A DNA stretch of 64,000 nucleotides from Homarus americanus (GCF_018991925.1 NW_024724368.1:2922242-2986241); one strand, 5' to 3'. Numbered from the stretch's first letter, positions 1 through 11,878 are shown. Notes: generated from the letters alone by a model not told the origin. A program made the numbers and translations.

Positions 1-847
1 TCTTATTCCAAGTAAGTTAGTTCTGACAGTTACCGGTATTTCTGGCTTCTTCACTTGAGGCTGTGACCCCTTGAAGTGCTTATAAACTTGTTTAAATCAT
101 CCCTGACCCGCGTGTAGTATAGTGGACACCTGGACACATTCTGTCTCTCCCGTTCAGTGGGTGTTGAGTGCTCCCTTGAGTGTTGTCAGTCAGTTGGTAG
201 TTTTATGGCACATCTCGGAGACAATTCACAACTACAATACTCAAAGTGGAGTGGTCCTTCACATTTGGAGAACTTTATTAGGCTAACAAGTCGATCAGTG
301 GCGAAAAGCATGAGAAAGAGAAGAAGGGAGTATCAGTGTTCGCCACATTTCACAGTGATCTTATTTCATCTTATTTCACATTTCTGAAGTTCAAATACGT
401 CGCTTTTTCACTTTAAAATGTTTTTTTTTTAATTCGCGTTAAGGGATCATCTATAATTAAATTTGTTTTGGATGATTGGTGGGCTACGTGTCCCATTTAT
501 CTCAATAAATTATGAGAGGCGTTATGATCGAACGCATTCCCTGCTACAGTGTGTGAATTACTTGTGTCTCCCCTAAACTCCCATCACAGAGAACGGAGCG
601 GTACAGTGTATGTGAAGGGACATAATTTTTGGGGTGACTGATAAATTTTGGTGTTCCTCGTCTCGATCATCATAAACTGTGCTGTACTGTATATGCCATC
701 AAAACTCTCAACCTTTATTTTATAGTTTATGTATGTTTGCTAGTGATTTAGATCAGTCCACTGTGCGCTTTTTGTTTACTTTATATTATTGTTTTTCATA
801 CAGTAATGACTAATTCTTTGCCGCTCTTATCACTAATACTGAATGAT

Positions 848-907
848 AGCAGTAGTAGTAGCAGTAGTAGTAGCAGTAGTAGTAGCAGTAGTAGTAGCAG
901 TAGTAGC
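848..907 (+). repeat. (AGTAGTAGC)n microsatellite
   Basis: Regular nine-base pattern; the array resumes at 1049 after the MITE. Confidence 0.95.
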
Positions 908-1048
908 AAGGGCGGATCCATAGGAGTCCTAGGTGTCCGGGCCCCCCTTTTCACCAGCAAATTCCAATTCTTTTTTCTTTAATGCAGTTTTAGACACAGG
1001 CGTCAAAATGGCCTCAAAATGCTCAAGATATTCCTGGATCCGCGCCTG
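907..1048. mobile_element. Short hAT-like MITE inside an AGT/AGC microsatellite
   Basis: The 142-bp segment begins CAAGGGCGGATCCA and ends with the inverse of CAGGCGCGGATCCAGG, an imperfect terminal inverted repeat of the kind found in hAT transposons. It splits a triplet array, with agtagtag on both sides (8 bp, as for hAT target duplications, though trivial in this array). It has no coding capacity. Confidence 0.65.
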
Positions 1049-1474
1049 AGTAGTAGTCGTAGTAGTAATTATTATCCATCTCTATCCAGTTCTTCTGCTC
1101 ATTTCTACTAGTTGATGGCGTTTTGGCCGCCTGCTCACCTAACCTAACCAAAGTACTAGTTCAGCCAGTGTTTTCAGTGACGCGGCTGGGTAGTACAGGA
1201 AGGAAGCAGGGGGCGTGTTTACACCAACTTATGTACTATATAATACTAGGAAAACGTCTCTTTGTTAAGTCTGTAAAATATAAACTTGAAATCACACTAA
1301 TTAATGTATTTTATTCCGTCACAACAAATATGAGTAATAGAACGTAAAAAAAAAAACATATAAAAACGGGTTGTAATACAGAGTAGAGTTTACTTAAGCT
1401 AGTAGTGTCAAGATCACCAGCCAACTGCCCGCGCGGCAAGTGTTGGGTGAGATTTAATCAGTGTTGTAACTTTT

Positions 1475-1570
1475 CTGAATTTTCTTAAACATTTCTGATT
1501 TTTCTTAAACATTTCTAATTTTTCTTAACATTTCTGATTTTGTTTTAACGTTTCTGAATTTACTTAACAT
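1475..1570 (+). repeat. Tandem ~20-bp T-rich repeat
   Basis: About five units of TTTCTTAAACATTTCTGAAT-like sequence with small indels. Confidence 0.8.
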
Positions 1571-1969
1571 TTTTTTTTTCAGTTTTTTGAGGGTATTTTT
1601 TTGTAGTGAAAGTTATTTGTGGTGTGACCATATGGTAATACGTTCAGTTGAGAATGTGTATATTAATTATCATTGGAACATTTCTAATATTTTATAAGTA
1701 TAGGATCACCTGAAGATTAGACACCCAGTATATTTCACCTGACGGTTTTAAACACACTATTACTAACCTAACCTAACCAAACTTAACCCAACGTCTAATT
1801 TTATGATGTTCCCAATTGTTCATATTGTTCACATACTGTTATTTAAGTTCCTACTGTAGACTTCCACCTAATGACGTCGTGTTTCTCTGTACCAATTGGA
1901 ATTCTCCCTTGTTATGACGTCACGGGAAACCTCACCCGGGTAACGATAACGTTACTACGGAAGCCTTTA

Positions 1970-2096
1970 GCCTTTATTTAACGGACTATATGGAGAGAAA
2001 AGTCCGTAAAAAAGAGGGTCCGTTAGATGTGACACCCTCCCCCCCTTTTAACGGACAATCTAGATAGAGAATTCCGTTATATAGAGATTTCACTGT
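1970..2096 (-). mobile_element. pogo/Tigger-like terminal sequence
   Basis: Read on the minus strand from 2096 it begins CAGTGAAATCTCTATATAAC and has several TCCGTTA/TAACGGA boxes in both orientations. This is the end pattern of pogo/Tigger DNA transposons. A related end lies at 36928-37030. No transposase was seen here. Confidence 0.55.
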
Positions 2097-2972
2097 GGTC
2101 GTTAAAAGAGCCAGGACTTACGAAGAGACAGAGAGATAGACAGAAAGACATACAAAGAGACAGACAGACAGAGATAATAAGAGACAGACTTACAAAGAGA
2201 CGGAAAGAAGATTTATATCAGGTACTTAAATACCTCACCATAAAAACCTGCACCATCACGACCTCTGCCAACGAGTATAGGTTACAGGCTGCGTCGCGGT
2301 GTCCTGCAGAGAGTGGGAAGGTTGTCCTACCACTCCTCGATCACCTCCTCCCACGCCTCGGACACACACACACACACACACACTTATATTTTCCTACTTG
2401 GTTCCTGACAGCGAAGTGCGTCACAGTAGCTCCAAAAATCGAAGTGTGTCTGAATATCCTGTTATAACACGACAGACATTCATACATATACCTGGAACGT
2501 GTTATTTATTGACTACATTGCGTCACGTACAGACAGACAGACATAGTGTACGTATAGTCTCAGGTAGCAGGTATATAATGATTCATATAAGGTTGAAAAT
2601 TTTATTATGGATAGTTTTGTATAAATGAGAGGTAAGTAGAAACTGGGGAACCTAACCTAACCAAACCTAATCTAAACTAACAGGAGGAATCTTGCTGCGT
2701 GTACTGTAGACAGGTAGGTGGGAGGAAGGTAAGTTAGAGGAATAGAGAGCAAGAGACAGGGGCTAGAGGAAGTTATTTATATAGTGGAAGGCAGTATAGA
2801 ACCATTCCCTTATGTGTTTCTCCACACAATGTATTGAGACACAAACTATATGCTTTAATCCTAGTCTAGCCCTCAAGTGCAACTACTATATTATGTTATT
2901 TTAGAATTCAGGGATAATTTTTATTGTTGAGAGAAACTACTTATTATCTAAAGTTATTTAAAGGTAAGAAAT

Positions 2973-3395
2973 ATGCCGCCAGACACAAACGTGAAGCAGA
3001 GTGTTGCAGGGTGGTGGTGGCCGTGGGTGAGGCCGGTGTTATTGCTCGCCCTGTACGGTATGATCCTCCTGATGGAGGTAGTGGGGATGGTGGCCTCCCA
3101 GCTGTACCTGGCCTCCAGCACCGTCACCCTCTTCTTCTTTAACTATAGCCTGGCCACCGGCCTGCTTGGTACTGAGGAGCTTCAGGATGATAACTTAACC
3201 TGGAGGACGGCGGTGGTAATGGCGGTGAGGTGCTGCATCTTGGTGACAGCGGTGACCCTCCACGTGCAGGTCCTGGTGGTGCTCACCTTGTCCCAGTGGT
3301 TCACCCAGGTCCTCTACCTTGGCATGATGAATGCGTTCAGGTGGGAGAAGGACGTGAAGAAGCCTCTATCCTCCTTTCTTCCATATTTCAGCTAG
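2973..3395 (+). CDS. Small multi-pass membrane protein, or first exon of one (140 codons)
   Basis: The frame starts MPPDTNVKQSVAGWWWPW and contains three to four hydrophobic stretches: PVLLLALYGMILLMEVVGMV, a shorter one around YLASSTVTLFFFNYSL, and two after the polar loop GTEELQDDNLTW, namely VVMAVRCCILVTAV and VQVLVVLTLSQWFTQVLYLG. Codon use is GC-rich at third positions, unlike the surrounding AT-rich DNA, which argues for real coding. A possible donor (TTCAG|GTGGGAG) at 3341 would end the exon after 122 codons in phase 2; otherwise the frame stops at 3395. A GTAAG motif at 2963 lies just before the ATG. The four-helix layout recalls small arthropod tetraspan proteins of unknown function, but I cannot name a family. 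It does not join the NOX5 exon at 25485 directly, because phases differ. Confidence 0.5.
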   Translation: MPPDTNVKQSVAGWWWPWVRPVLLLALYGMILLMEVVGMVASQLYLASSTVTLFFFNYSLATGLLGTEELQDDNLTWRTAVVMAVRCCILVTAVTLHVQVLVVLTLSQWFTQVLYLGMMNAFRWEKDVKKPLSSFLPYFS

Positions 3396-3457
3396 AAATT
3401 ATCTCCTCACCCCTTCTGATCTAGTAGTTTTTTTTTCTACAGCTTTTAACTTCCTCG

Positions 3458-3460
<3 letters not shown>

Positions 3461-3522
<62 letters not shown>
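3461..3522 (+). repeat. (GT)n microsatellite
   Basis: Uninterrupted dinucleotide run of about 60 bases. Confidence 0.98.
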
Positions 3523-3523
<1 letters not shown>

Positions 3524-3725
3524 CTCTCACCACCATCCTTCTCTACATTTTCCTCCTCATCACCAACATTACCTGATACAGAACTCCGACATATTAAGCT
3601 TTCACATAGTCCCCTCAAGCTTACCTCACCTGTGTTTTTTCCAGCGTGTGTGTTTATTATCGGTGTTAACGTCATGCCTGAAAGTTTGGAATTTCCGCTG
3701 CCTTGGGGGGGCTGAGTTTTACCTG

Positions 3726-3782
3726 GCTGAGTTACCTGGTCGGGTTACCTGGTCGGGTTACCTGGTCGGGTTACCTGGTCGG
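3726..3782 (+). repeat. 13-bp tandem repeat (GTTACCTGGTCGG)
   Basis: Four near-perfect copies after one diverged copy (gagttacctggtcgg). Confidence 0.95.
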
Positions 3783-4259
3783 ATCCTTACACCTCTCTAC
3801 CTACTTTGTTGATTTTTGTGTCAGTATAATTTTCCAGGTTTTAATTATCTCTCACAAATGGGAATAATTTACAATGTTAAGAATAAAGAGTCAAGTCGTA
3901 ATAGAGGCAAAGTCGGAGTAAGAGTTTAAAATCATCCTTTAAAGATATCCCTCATGCGTACAATGTAAAGTAAGATGACTATGCTGTCCCTGACTGTTAG
4001 GTGGCCCAGCATCAGGTGAGGACAGGTAGACACAGGTAATAATCTCAGGGCGTCTTCCTCTTGGATCGTCAGGGAAGCCCACTCACCAGGTCGACCTTGT
4101 ATGTTTGTTAGATAATTTGTATATGCCCTATTGGTGGTGGAGGGGAGTTGGTGGTGATGGCGGAGGAGTGGTTGATGTAAATTATCACGTGTCTTCCCAC
4201 ATATATATTACTATGTATATTAAAGTATATATTTAACTACATAATACCTAACCTTCGCT

Positions 4260-4660
4260 TCTGGATAGTTATACACCCTGGTATCCAATCAGCGAAGAAA
4301 CGCCAGCTTTGACCAGGCGTGTATAGGTAAACAACAAGTGAACGCGGGCACGTTCGTTCCCAGTGAAAGTTTGAACGCTCGTACTTGGCTAGCGTACAGC
4401 GAATGAGGGAGCGCCAAGTCCGTAGACTTGCATGGTTAATTAAGGTGTGCCAAGTCCGTAGACTTGCATCGTTTTCCATCGTAAATAAAATGGGTAATTA
4501 ATGCCTTCCTAAAGAAACCATCGACATGGGACCAGGTTTGTTCCACTCTACGAATTTTTTGCCTTTTTCCACCAAATTTGATGAAAAACGATTGTGCCGT
4601 TTCGGCTGCCCAGAACAGACAGACAGACACACGCCTAGTCCTATAGTATATTAGATGCAT
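4260..4660. repeat. Uncharacterised repeat-like segment with hairpins
   Basis: TATACACCCTGGT (4269) pairs with ACCAGGCGTGTATA (4313) across about 30 bases. The box GCCAAGTCCGTAGACTTGCA, itself a hairpin (CAAGTC-CGTA-GACTTG), occurs at 4411 and 4449. The segment ends with (CAGA) units and a TATAGTATATTAGAT end. It looks like a mobile element remnant, but I cannot assign a family. Frames here are not convincing as coding. Confidence 0.45.
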
Positions 4661-4759
4661 CAGAGAAAACCTATGCATTATGTACTAGCCTATTTAGGTT
4701 AGGTCTCCTTAGTCTTCAGTATTTTTTTACAGGATGAGATAATATAAAGCTTTGGGTTA

Positions 4760-4797
4760 ATTATTATGATTATTATTATTATTATTGTTACTGTTAA

Positions 4798-4850
<53 letters not shown>
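4760..4850 (+). repeat. (ATT)n microsatellite
   Basis: Near-continuous TTA/ATT triplets from 4768 to 4849, with a few substitutions at the left end. Confidence 0.95.
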
Positions 4851-5035
4851 CACAGTAAGTTTCGTTATATATACGTTTAATTAGATTTTATTCGTTTTAC
4901 ATCACTGGGGAAAGAACATGCAAAAATTTTCTCAACAAAATCTTCAGAAAAATCAATATATTTGTGGAAAGAAGAAGCTATTCCACAATGTATCGTTCGT
5001 GACCTTTGACCCTTTGTATTATCTTAGGGATTGTT

Positions 5036-5054
5036 TCTCTCTCTCTCTCTCTCT
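5036..5054 (+). repeat. (CT)n short run
   Basis: TCTCTC run of about 19 bases. Confidence 0.9.
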
Positions 5055-5307
5055 AACACTACTGATTAATTCACGAACCACGCATCTTATCGCAGGTGTG
5101 GTGATAATGATGGTGATAATGATGATGATGATGGTGATTAATAATAGTGGTGATAATGTCTCTAATTAAAATTGCCTTAGGGGTTTATGAAGGTTGGTAG
5201 TACATGATGAACTAACAGACGTCAGGAAAGCCAACCTAATCTAACCATCTAGCTGAAGGTGGTTAGGTCGGTAGAGTTCTTAAGTCGTTTCACTGCTTTG
5301 GGGTTTT

Positions 5308-5309
<2 letters not shown>

Positions 5310-5376
<67 letters not shown>

Positions 5377-5434
5377 CACAGCAATATCACTGACTCGTTT
5401 GGCTACTTTCTCCTAATGTTAGGTCATAGGTTTA

Positions 5435-5478
<44 letters not shown>
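5310..5478 (+). repeat. (AC)n at 5310-5373 and (GT)n at 5437-5476
   Basis: Two complementary dinucleotide runs about 65 bases apart; they could pair as a hairpin. Confidence 0.97.
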
Positions 5479-5480
<2 letters not shown>

Positions 5481-5637
5481 ATAATAATAATTGACGGTTT
5501 ATTAAGATAACATGGCAGCCCGAAGGTTGAAAATATACAATGAACAGAGATGATAAGTTACGTATGGTGAACATAAGAATGGAGGAGACTGCAGCGGGCC
5601 TATTGACCCATACTGGGCAGTCCCATTTGGGTCCATG

Positions 5638-5720
5638 ACAAAATCCCCACCGGACAAAATCCCCACGGAGAAAAACTCCACCCTGTCGGACAAAACCCAC
5701 AACGGACAAAATCCCCTCAT
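5638..5720 (+). repeat. Degenerate tandem repeat GGACAAAATCCCCAC
   Basis: About five units of 15-20 bases with point changes, near the 3' end of LINE copy A. Confidence 0.85.
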
Positions 5721-5924
5721 AGTAAAAAATATTTTTTTTAAAGTTTATAATAGCGAACATTATGAAATGTAATATATATAATAAAGAATGAATTAAAACT
5801 ATATAAGCATCAACATTAGATATCGGCTAAGACAGCAGCATAAGTAAATTTACATAAGAACATAAGAAAATAAGGAGTCTGCAATAGGCCGGTTGGCCTG
5901 TGCATGGCAGCTCCTGTCGAGAGT

Positions 5925-8760
5925 TACTACCACTCTCTATCATCCATGAATCTTTCTAGCCTCCTTTTGAAACTTTCCAGCGTTCCAGCACTTACTACAA
6001 AGTTGCTAAGCTTGTTCCACTCTTCCACCACCCTATTTGTGAACCAGTTTCTTCCTATCTCCCTCCTAAACCTAAACTTATCCAACTTGAATCCGTTGCT
6101 CCGAGTCCTATCCTGCTCGGATATTATAAGAACTTTATCTATATCCCCTTTATTGGTTCCTTTCACCCACTTAAATACTTCCGTCATATCTCCCCGCACT
6201 CTTCGTCTTTCTAGGGAATGCAAGTTAAGTTTCTTTAACCTATCTTGATATGGAAGGTTTCTAATTCCCGGAATCATTTTCGTCATTCTTCGCTGCACCG
6301 ACTCCAGTGAATTGATATCCATCCTATAATAAGGGCGCCAGAACTGAACCGCATAATCGAGATGCGGCCTGACTAGCGCAAGATATAGTTGCAATAAGAC
6401 CTATGCACTCTTATTACTTACACTTCCAGATATAAAACCCATTACTCTGTTTGCCTTATTTCAAACATTAACGCACTGTTTTCTAGGCCGTAGGTCCGGG
6501 CTTACAAGTACCCCAAGGTCTCTTTCACAAGTCGACTTCTCTAGGTTGATGTTGTTAAGGCTGTATACATTGACAGTATTTGTTCTTCCAATATTAAGTA
6601 CGCTGCACTTGCTAGTGTTGAATTTCATTTGCCATTTTTCAGACCACCCCTGCAGTTTATTTAGATCCTCCTGTAGTGCATTTGCATCCTGCCCTGAATT
6701 AATCTGCCGCCCTATTTTGGTGTCATCCGCAAGCTTGCTTATGTCACTGCTGATCCCAGTATCTAGATCTTTTATGTAGATTATGAACAAGAGTGGGCCT
6801 AGTACTGACCCCTGGGGAACCCCACTGGTTACACGGTCCCACTCAGATTTAACACCATCTACGCTGACCCTCTGCGTTCTATCGGTGAGCCATGATTTTA
6901 TCCAATTTAAAACTTTCCCCTCGGTACCATGAGCCTTAACTTTTCTCAGAAGCCTCTGATGCTGTACTCTGTCAAATGCTTTGCTAAAGTCTAAGTAAAT
7001 AACATCGTAATTTTCGTCATTATCTACTACCTCAAAGACTTTCCTAAAAAACGTCAGCAGATTTGTTAGACAAGATTTTCCCTTTGTAAACCCATGTTGA
7101 GAGTCGTAGATTAATTTGCTTTTCTCTAAATGCTATCGGATGCTATCTGCTATAATTGATTCAAGAAATTTCCCCACTACTGACGTCAAACTGATCGGCC
7201 GGTAATTTGACGCTGATGCTCTGTCTCCCTTTTTGAAGATGGGTACTACATTTGCCTGTTTCCACAAGTCTGGCACAACTCCCGTGTCTAATGATTTTGT
7301 AAATAAATTTACGAGGGGCCCGCTATTCTGTTCCCTACACTCTTTCAAGACTCGAGGGAAATTTCATCCGGCCCTGGGGATTTTGTCTTCATTAGTTTAT
7401 TTATCCTCTTAAGAACATCCTTTTTTCTGATAGTGATATTCTTTAATTTCTCTTCTTCCTTTCCCCTAAATATCAGTTCCACCCTTGGAATTTCCTCTGT
7501 GAAAACTGATAAGAAGTAGCTGTTCAATGCTTTGCTTATTTCTTTACTGCCATTTATCACTTCTCCCCTCCCTGACTTTAAAGGCCCAACTTTGTCCTTG
7601 ACCTTTGTTCTATATACCTGGAAAAATCCCTTGGGATTCGCCTTGGATTCTCTTGCTATTCTGATTTCATAGTCTCTCTTTGCTTTCCTTACATTTTTCT
7701 TAACATCCCTAGATAGTTCATTATACCTATTTCTGAGCTGCTCCTCCCCTCCCTTTAATTTCTTATAAATTCCTTTCTTTATTCCTATGTCATGTTTAAG
7801 TATTCTGGTCATCCACCTTGGCTCATTCTTATTTGACCTAATTTTTCTGTATGGTATATTTTGTTCTTGTGCTTTATGTAGTATACTAGTGAATATATTA
7901 TAGTCATGATCAATTGTTGTGTCATCTATGACCTCACCCCTTCCTACTGGGGACTGACGTGACTGTTCCCAGGTGGCCTCACCTAGGTACCTTCTTAACC
8001 CCTGATAATCCGCCAACCGAAAGTTTGGGACTCTGACCATATTGTCATTGTTTTTCGTTTCCCAATTTAGGGTGAACCTGATTTCTCTGTGATCACTGTT
8101 ACCTAGTTCTTCCCCTACTGTGATATCTCTGATAATATTTTCTTTATTTGTTAATACTAGGTCTAATATATTGTCACCTCTAGTAGGTTCTGCAATTAGT
8201 TGTTTCAAAAAATTGTCCTGTGCTGTGTCTAGGAAGTCTTCAGATTCATAGTCACCTACAATGTTGTCCCAGTCAATATTTCTGAAGTTGAAATCCCCCA
8301 TAATGCACAGGTTGTTATATTTTGCTGCCCTACTCATTTCCTGCCATATGGGCTGAGCTGCTTCTTTGCCAAGACTTGGGGGCCTGTAAATGACTCCCAT
8401 AATTAGTTTTTCTCTTCCTTCCGTGATTTCTACCCATACAGACTAGGTTCCTATTTCACCCTTTATTGAATTATTAATACAACATTTTAATGTATCCTTG
8501 ATGAAGAGTGCGACCCCTCCCCCCTTCCTACCTTCCCTGTCCTTGTGAAAAAGGTTGTACCCTTCTATGTGGTACTCTGATAACAAAAATTTTGCTCGCC
8601 AGATTCATCCAAGTTTCGGTGATTGCTATGACGTCTACATTCTCAGTACACACTACTGCTCTCAGCAAAACTATTTTATTTCTAACGCTCCTACTGTTTG
8701 TATAGTATACATTTAAACCTACCCTTCCCTGGTCCTGTTTTACCCCTTGTCCCGAGTAAC
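5925..8760 (-). pseudogene. LINE ORF2: AP endonuclease and reverse transcriptase, frameshifted
   Basis: Reading right to left, the endonuclease begins near 8750 (LNVYYTNSRSVRNK, AITETWMN) but is broken between about 8400 and 8550. It then runs in one frame from 8400 to 7345 (YRPPSLGKEAAQ, IMGDFNFRNIDW, GNSDHREIRFTL), including the SDH motif of AP-like endonucleases. The reverse transcriptase follows with [37 protein letters not shown] and an active site KLADDTK, where the Phe before ADD seen in copy B is Leu. A missing C near 7360 shifts the frame, a TAG lies near 7133, and further stops near 6400-6460 split the C-terminal part (LYLALVRPHLDYAVQFW to 5927). Confidence 0.88.
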
Positions 8761-8817
8761 TAATTCTACTTCCCAGGACCTGCTTGTTTTTTTACTCCCA
8801 CTATCCCCGACCTCTCT

Positions 8818-9711
8818 CTACTGGCGAAACCTCCCCTTTGGAGTGACAATTTCACGCTCCAGGGATGCAGACAACGTCTTTACCCCCGCACGAGACAAGT
8901 GTACTCCATCACGACTGGACAGGTAGTCGTTGCCATAGAATCGTTGCCAGCTATCAATGAATGCCCAACCATTGTTTGCACAATGTTTTTCCAGTCGGCA
9001 ATTGATAGCAATTGCCCTGGACAGCCATTCACGACCAACCCCTCTTCTAGGCAAGACACCACATACTATCGGGATCCCTCCCCTATCTCTAATCTTCCCC
9101 AGCGCCTCCCTATACCTCTTGAAAAGTTCCTCACTCCTAACCTTGCCTATGTCGTTTCCTCCCACACTAAGACACACTACTGGATTGGTACCCTCCCCTG
9201 ACAAAACCCTATATATCCTCTCAGCTACATGCCCTATCCCAGCCCCAGGAAAACACACCCTATTCCCACGTTTCCTATCTCTTGCACAAAAAGTCCTATC
9301 TAAAAACCTCACCTGGCTGTCCCCAACTACCACGACCTTACCTCTGGGCAGGGTTTGTACAACTGCCCTTTCCTCTCCTTGCATCACACCGTCCTGCCTC
9401 TTCTCTTCCCCGCCATCTTCCTGCAGCACCTGGTAAGGGTTACTGCACTCCACCCCCTGGTCAGCTTTCTTGAGTCTGACCCTAGTCCCCTTGGAGACAA
9501 CCACTCTCCACGCCTGCTCCTCCTTCGCAGGTGTCCTGCTAGGCAGGACACCTACCTGAAGGAGTTCAGTCCTGAGGGCTTCATTTTCCCCCTTTAGAGT
9601 GTCAATCTCACTCCTCAACTACCCCATCTGCCTTAACAGAGTGGCCAGGAGGTCGTCCTTCCTCACACTCCACTCCTCTTCCCCCAAGACACAACGATCC
9701 AAGGCGGCCAT
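8818..9711 (-). pseudogene. LINE ORF1 with SGNH/GDSL esterase domain, one nonsense codon
   Basis: The likely start ATG is at 9711 (MAALDRCVLGEEEW). Thirty codons later a TAG at 9619-9621 interrupts the frame, which otherwise stays open to 8818. After the stop comes a short coiled-coil-like part (IDTLKGENEALRTELLQ), a Lys/Arg-rich linker, then an SGNH hydrolase fold: block I VVVGDSQVRFLD with the Ser nucleophile, block III VGGNDIG and block V DGVHLSRAG with the Asp and His. An ORF1 esterase is established for some CR1-like non-LTR retrotransposons; its role in retrotransposition is not settled. The sequence after the stop shows all catalytic motifs, so the break may be recent. Confidence 0.85.
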
Positions 9712-10044
9712 TTTCTTTGGTCACTAACGGGAGCACTAGGGGGCAGGTCCTTCTCCAAGCTGGGTCAGGTAGCAACTGAGCTGGGTCAGGTAGTTGAAAT
9801 TGTCACTTTTGTTTATCACTTGTGGGTTGATCGTTAATCTTCGCACTGTACTGTTGGTGGGAGGATGTTGATAAATCCATATGGGGAGGAGGGGATGGGG
9901 AAAGGGAAGGGCCCGACAAACCGGGTTGGCAACTGTCTCCTTGGTCAAGAGACCACGGCGGGCAGCGCCGACGTCCTCAACCTATGAAGGCTGCGTGTAC
10001 AGTATGTGTATGGATGTGTCAACGCTCATATGTGTATGCTTTTA

Positions 10045-10268
<224 letters not shown>

Positions 10269-10498
10269 AGGAAAATTTCACCCATCCACGAACCGCTGTA
10301 GAGAATCCATCTTTGTTTATTTAAGTCAACCCCGTTAGGTACGCTCTCAAATCTTCCCACAGTATGCAGGAAAATAGTGTGATGAACCTAACCTAACTGT
10401 TGAGAATAAGGTGTGTGTGTGTGTATGGTTGTATGTGTGTGTGTGTCGTTGTTTATGTTATATAAGTGTGTATGTATGTTTGTTTACGTGTATCTGCA

Positions 10499-11630
10499 TT
10501 TGACAGAGTACCGCATCAGAGGCTTCTGAGAAAAATTAAGGCTCATGGTATCGAGGGGAAAGTTGTAAATTGGATAAAATCATGGCTCACCGAAAGAACG
10601 CAGAGGGTCAGCGTAGATGGTGTTAAATCTGAGTGGGACCGTGTAACCAGTGGGGTTCCCCAGGGGTCAGTACTAGGCCCACTCTTGTTCATAATCTACA
10701 TAAACGATCTAGATACTGGGATCAGCAGTGACATAAGCAAGTTTGCGGATGACACCAAAATAGGGCGGCAGATTAATTCAGGGCAGGATGCAAATGCATT
10801 ACAGGAGGCTCTAAATAAACTGCAGGGGTGGTCTGAAAAATGGCAAATGAAATTCAACACCAGCAAGTGCAGCGTACTTAATATTGGAAGAACAAATACT
10901 TATTATGTATACAGCCTTAACAACATCAACCTAGAGAAGTCGACTTGTGAAAGAGACCTAGGGGTACTTGTAAGCCCGGACCTACGGCCTAGAAAACAGT
11001 GCGTTAATGTTCGAAATACGGCAAACAGAGTATTGGGTTTTATATCTAGAAGTGTAAGTAACAAGAATGCAGAGGTCTTATTGCAACTATATCTTGCGCT
11101 AGTCAGGCCACACCTCGATTATGCGGTTCAGTTCTGGTGCCCCTATTATAGAATGGATATAAATTCACTAGAGTCGGTGCAGCGAAGAATGACGAAAACG
11201 ATTCCGGGACTTAGAAACCTTCCATATCAGGATAGGTTAAAGAAACTTAACTTGCATTCCCTAGAAAGACGAAGAGTGCGGGGAGATATGATAGAAGTAT
11301 TTAAGTGGGTGAAAGGAATCAATAAAGGGGATATAGATAAAGTTCTTATAATATCCGAGCAGGATAGGACTCGGAGCAACGGATTCAAGTTGGATAAGTT
11401 TAGGCTTAGGAGGGAGATAGGAAGAAACTGGTTCACAAATAGGGTGGTGGACGAGTGGAACAAGCTTAGCAACTTTGTAGTAAGTGCGGGAACTCTGGAA
11501 AGTTTCAAAAGGAGGCTAGATAGATTCATGGATGATAGAGTGGTAGTAACTCTCGACAGGAGCTGCCATGCACAGGCCAAACGGCCTATTGCAGACTCCT
11601 TATTTTCTTATGTTCTTATGTTCTTATGTG
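10499..11630 (+). mobile_element. CR1-like LINE, 5'-truncated copy B with open RT frame
   Basis: The copy starts abruptly inside the reverse transcriptase at AFDRVPHQRLLRK (10499) within a TG-rich tract, and stays open through [19 protein letters not shown], the active site KFADDTK, and the C-terminal part to RFMDDR. It ends with GGCC-rich sequence and TTCTTATG repeats at 11607-11630. Abrupt 5' truncation is the normal result of target-primed reverse transcription. It is in opposite orientation to copy A. The copy cannot move by itself, since the endonuclease and the first RT blocks are missing, although its open frame shows few mutations since insertion. Confidence 0.9.
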
Positions 11631-11639
11631 CATGTATGT

Positions 11640-11830
11640 ATGTCTGTTTATATAAGTATATTTGAGCATGTGTGGATGTGTGTGTGTATGTTTATGTATA
11701 GGTGTGTTTGTAAGTTTATGTGTGTGTGTGTATGTATATGTATCTGTGTATGTGTATATATTGTTTATATATGTACGTTTTTTGTATATACTGTATTATA
11801 CATATGTGTATTTTTACGTATATGTGTATA
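11640..11830 (+). repeat. Degenerate TG/TA-rich tract (TATGTG-like)
   Basis: Alternating purine-pyrimidine sequence flanking LINE copy B on its 3' side; similar sequence lies at 10408-10498 on the other side, so copy B inserted into this tract. Confidence 0.8.
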
Positions 11831-11878
11831 GATAGTGAAGGCGTCTTTCAAATGTCTCATATTGGTCACAGTTCAACT

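Larger units (their letters stand above)
1..2940. other. Non-coding region, no gene seen
   Basis: Mostly AT-rich unique sequence. It holds an AGT/AGC array (848-907), a hAT-like MITE, CCTAACC runs near 1139, 1765 and 2651, a TTTCTTAACATTTCTGA tandem at 1475-1565, a pogo-like end (1970-2096), a CAGA/GACA-rich patch (2120-2200) and a short CA run (2362-2382). Confidence 0.6.
5853..9980 (-). mobile_element. CR1-like LINE, near full length, inactivated (copy A)
   Basis: On the minus strand it has a GC-rich 5' leader (9712 to about 9980, left limit uncertain), ORF1 (9711-8818), ORF2 endonuclease and reverse transcriptase (about 8760-5925) and a 3' end of tandem TTCTTATG units at 5853-5870, the type of tail found in CR1-superfamily LINEs. 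Both ORFs are broken: a TAG in ORF1 at 9619-9621, a one-base frameshift near 7360, a TAG near 7133 and others near 6400-6460. Sequence is nearly the same as copy B (10499-11630), so the family was active fairly recently. Confidence 0.9.

Noticed and set aside
5904..6248. Plus-strand ORF opposite LINE copy A
   Set aside because: Antisense shadow of the RT C-terminal region; an equivalent shadow exists opposite copy B.
8899..9597. Plus-strand ORFs opposite LINE ORF1
   Set aside because: Antisense shadows of the SGNH esterase ORF on the minus strand.
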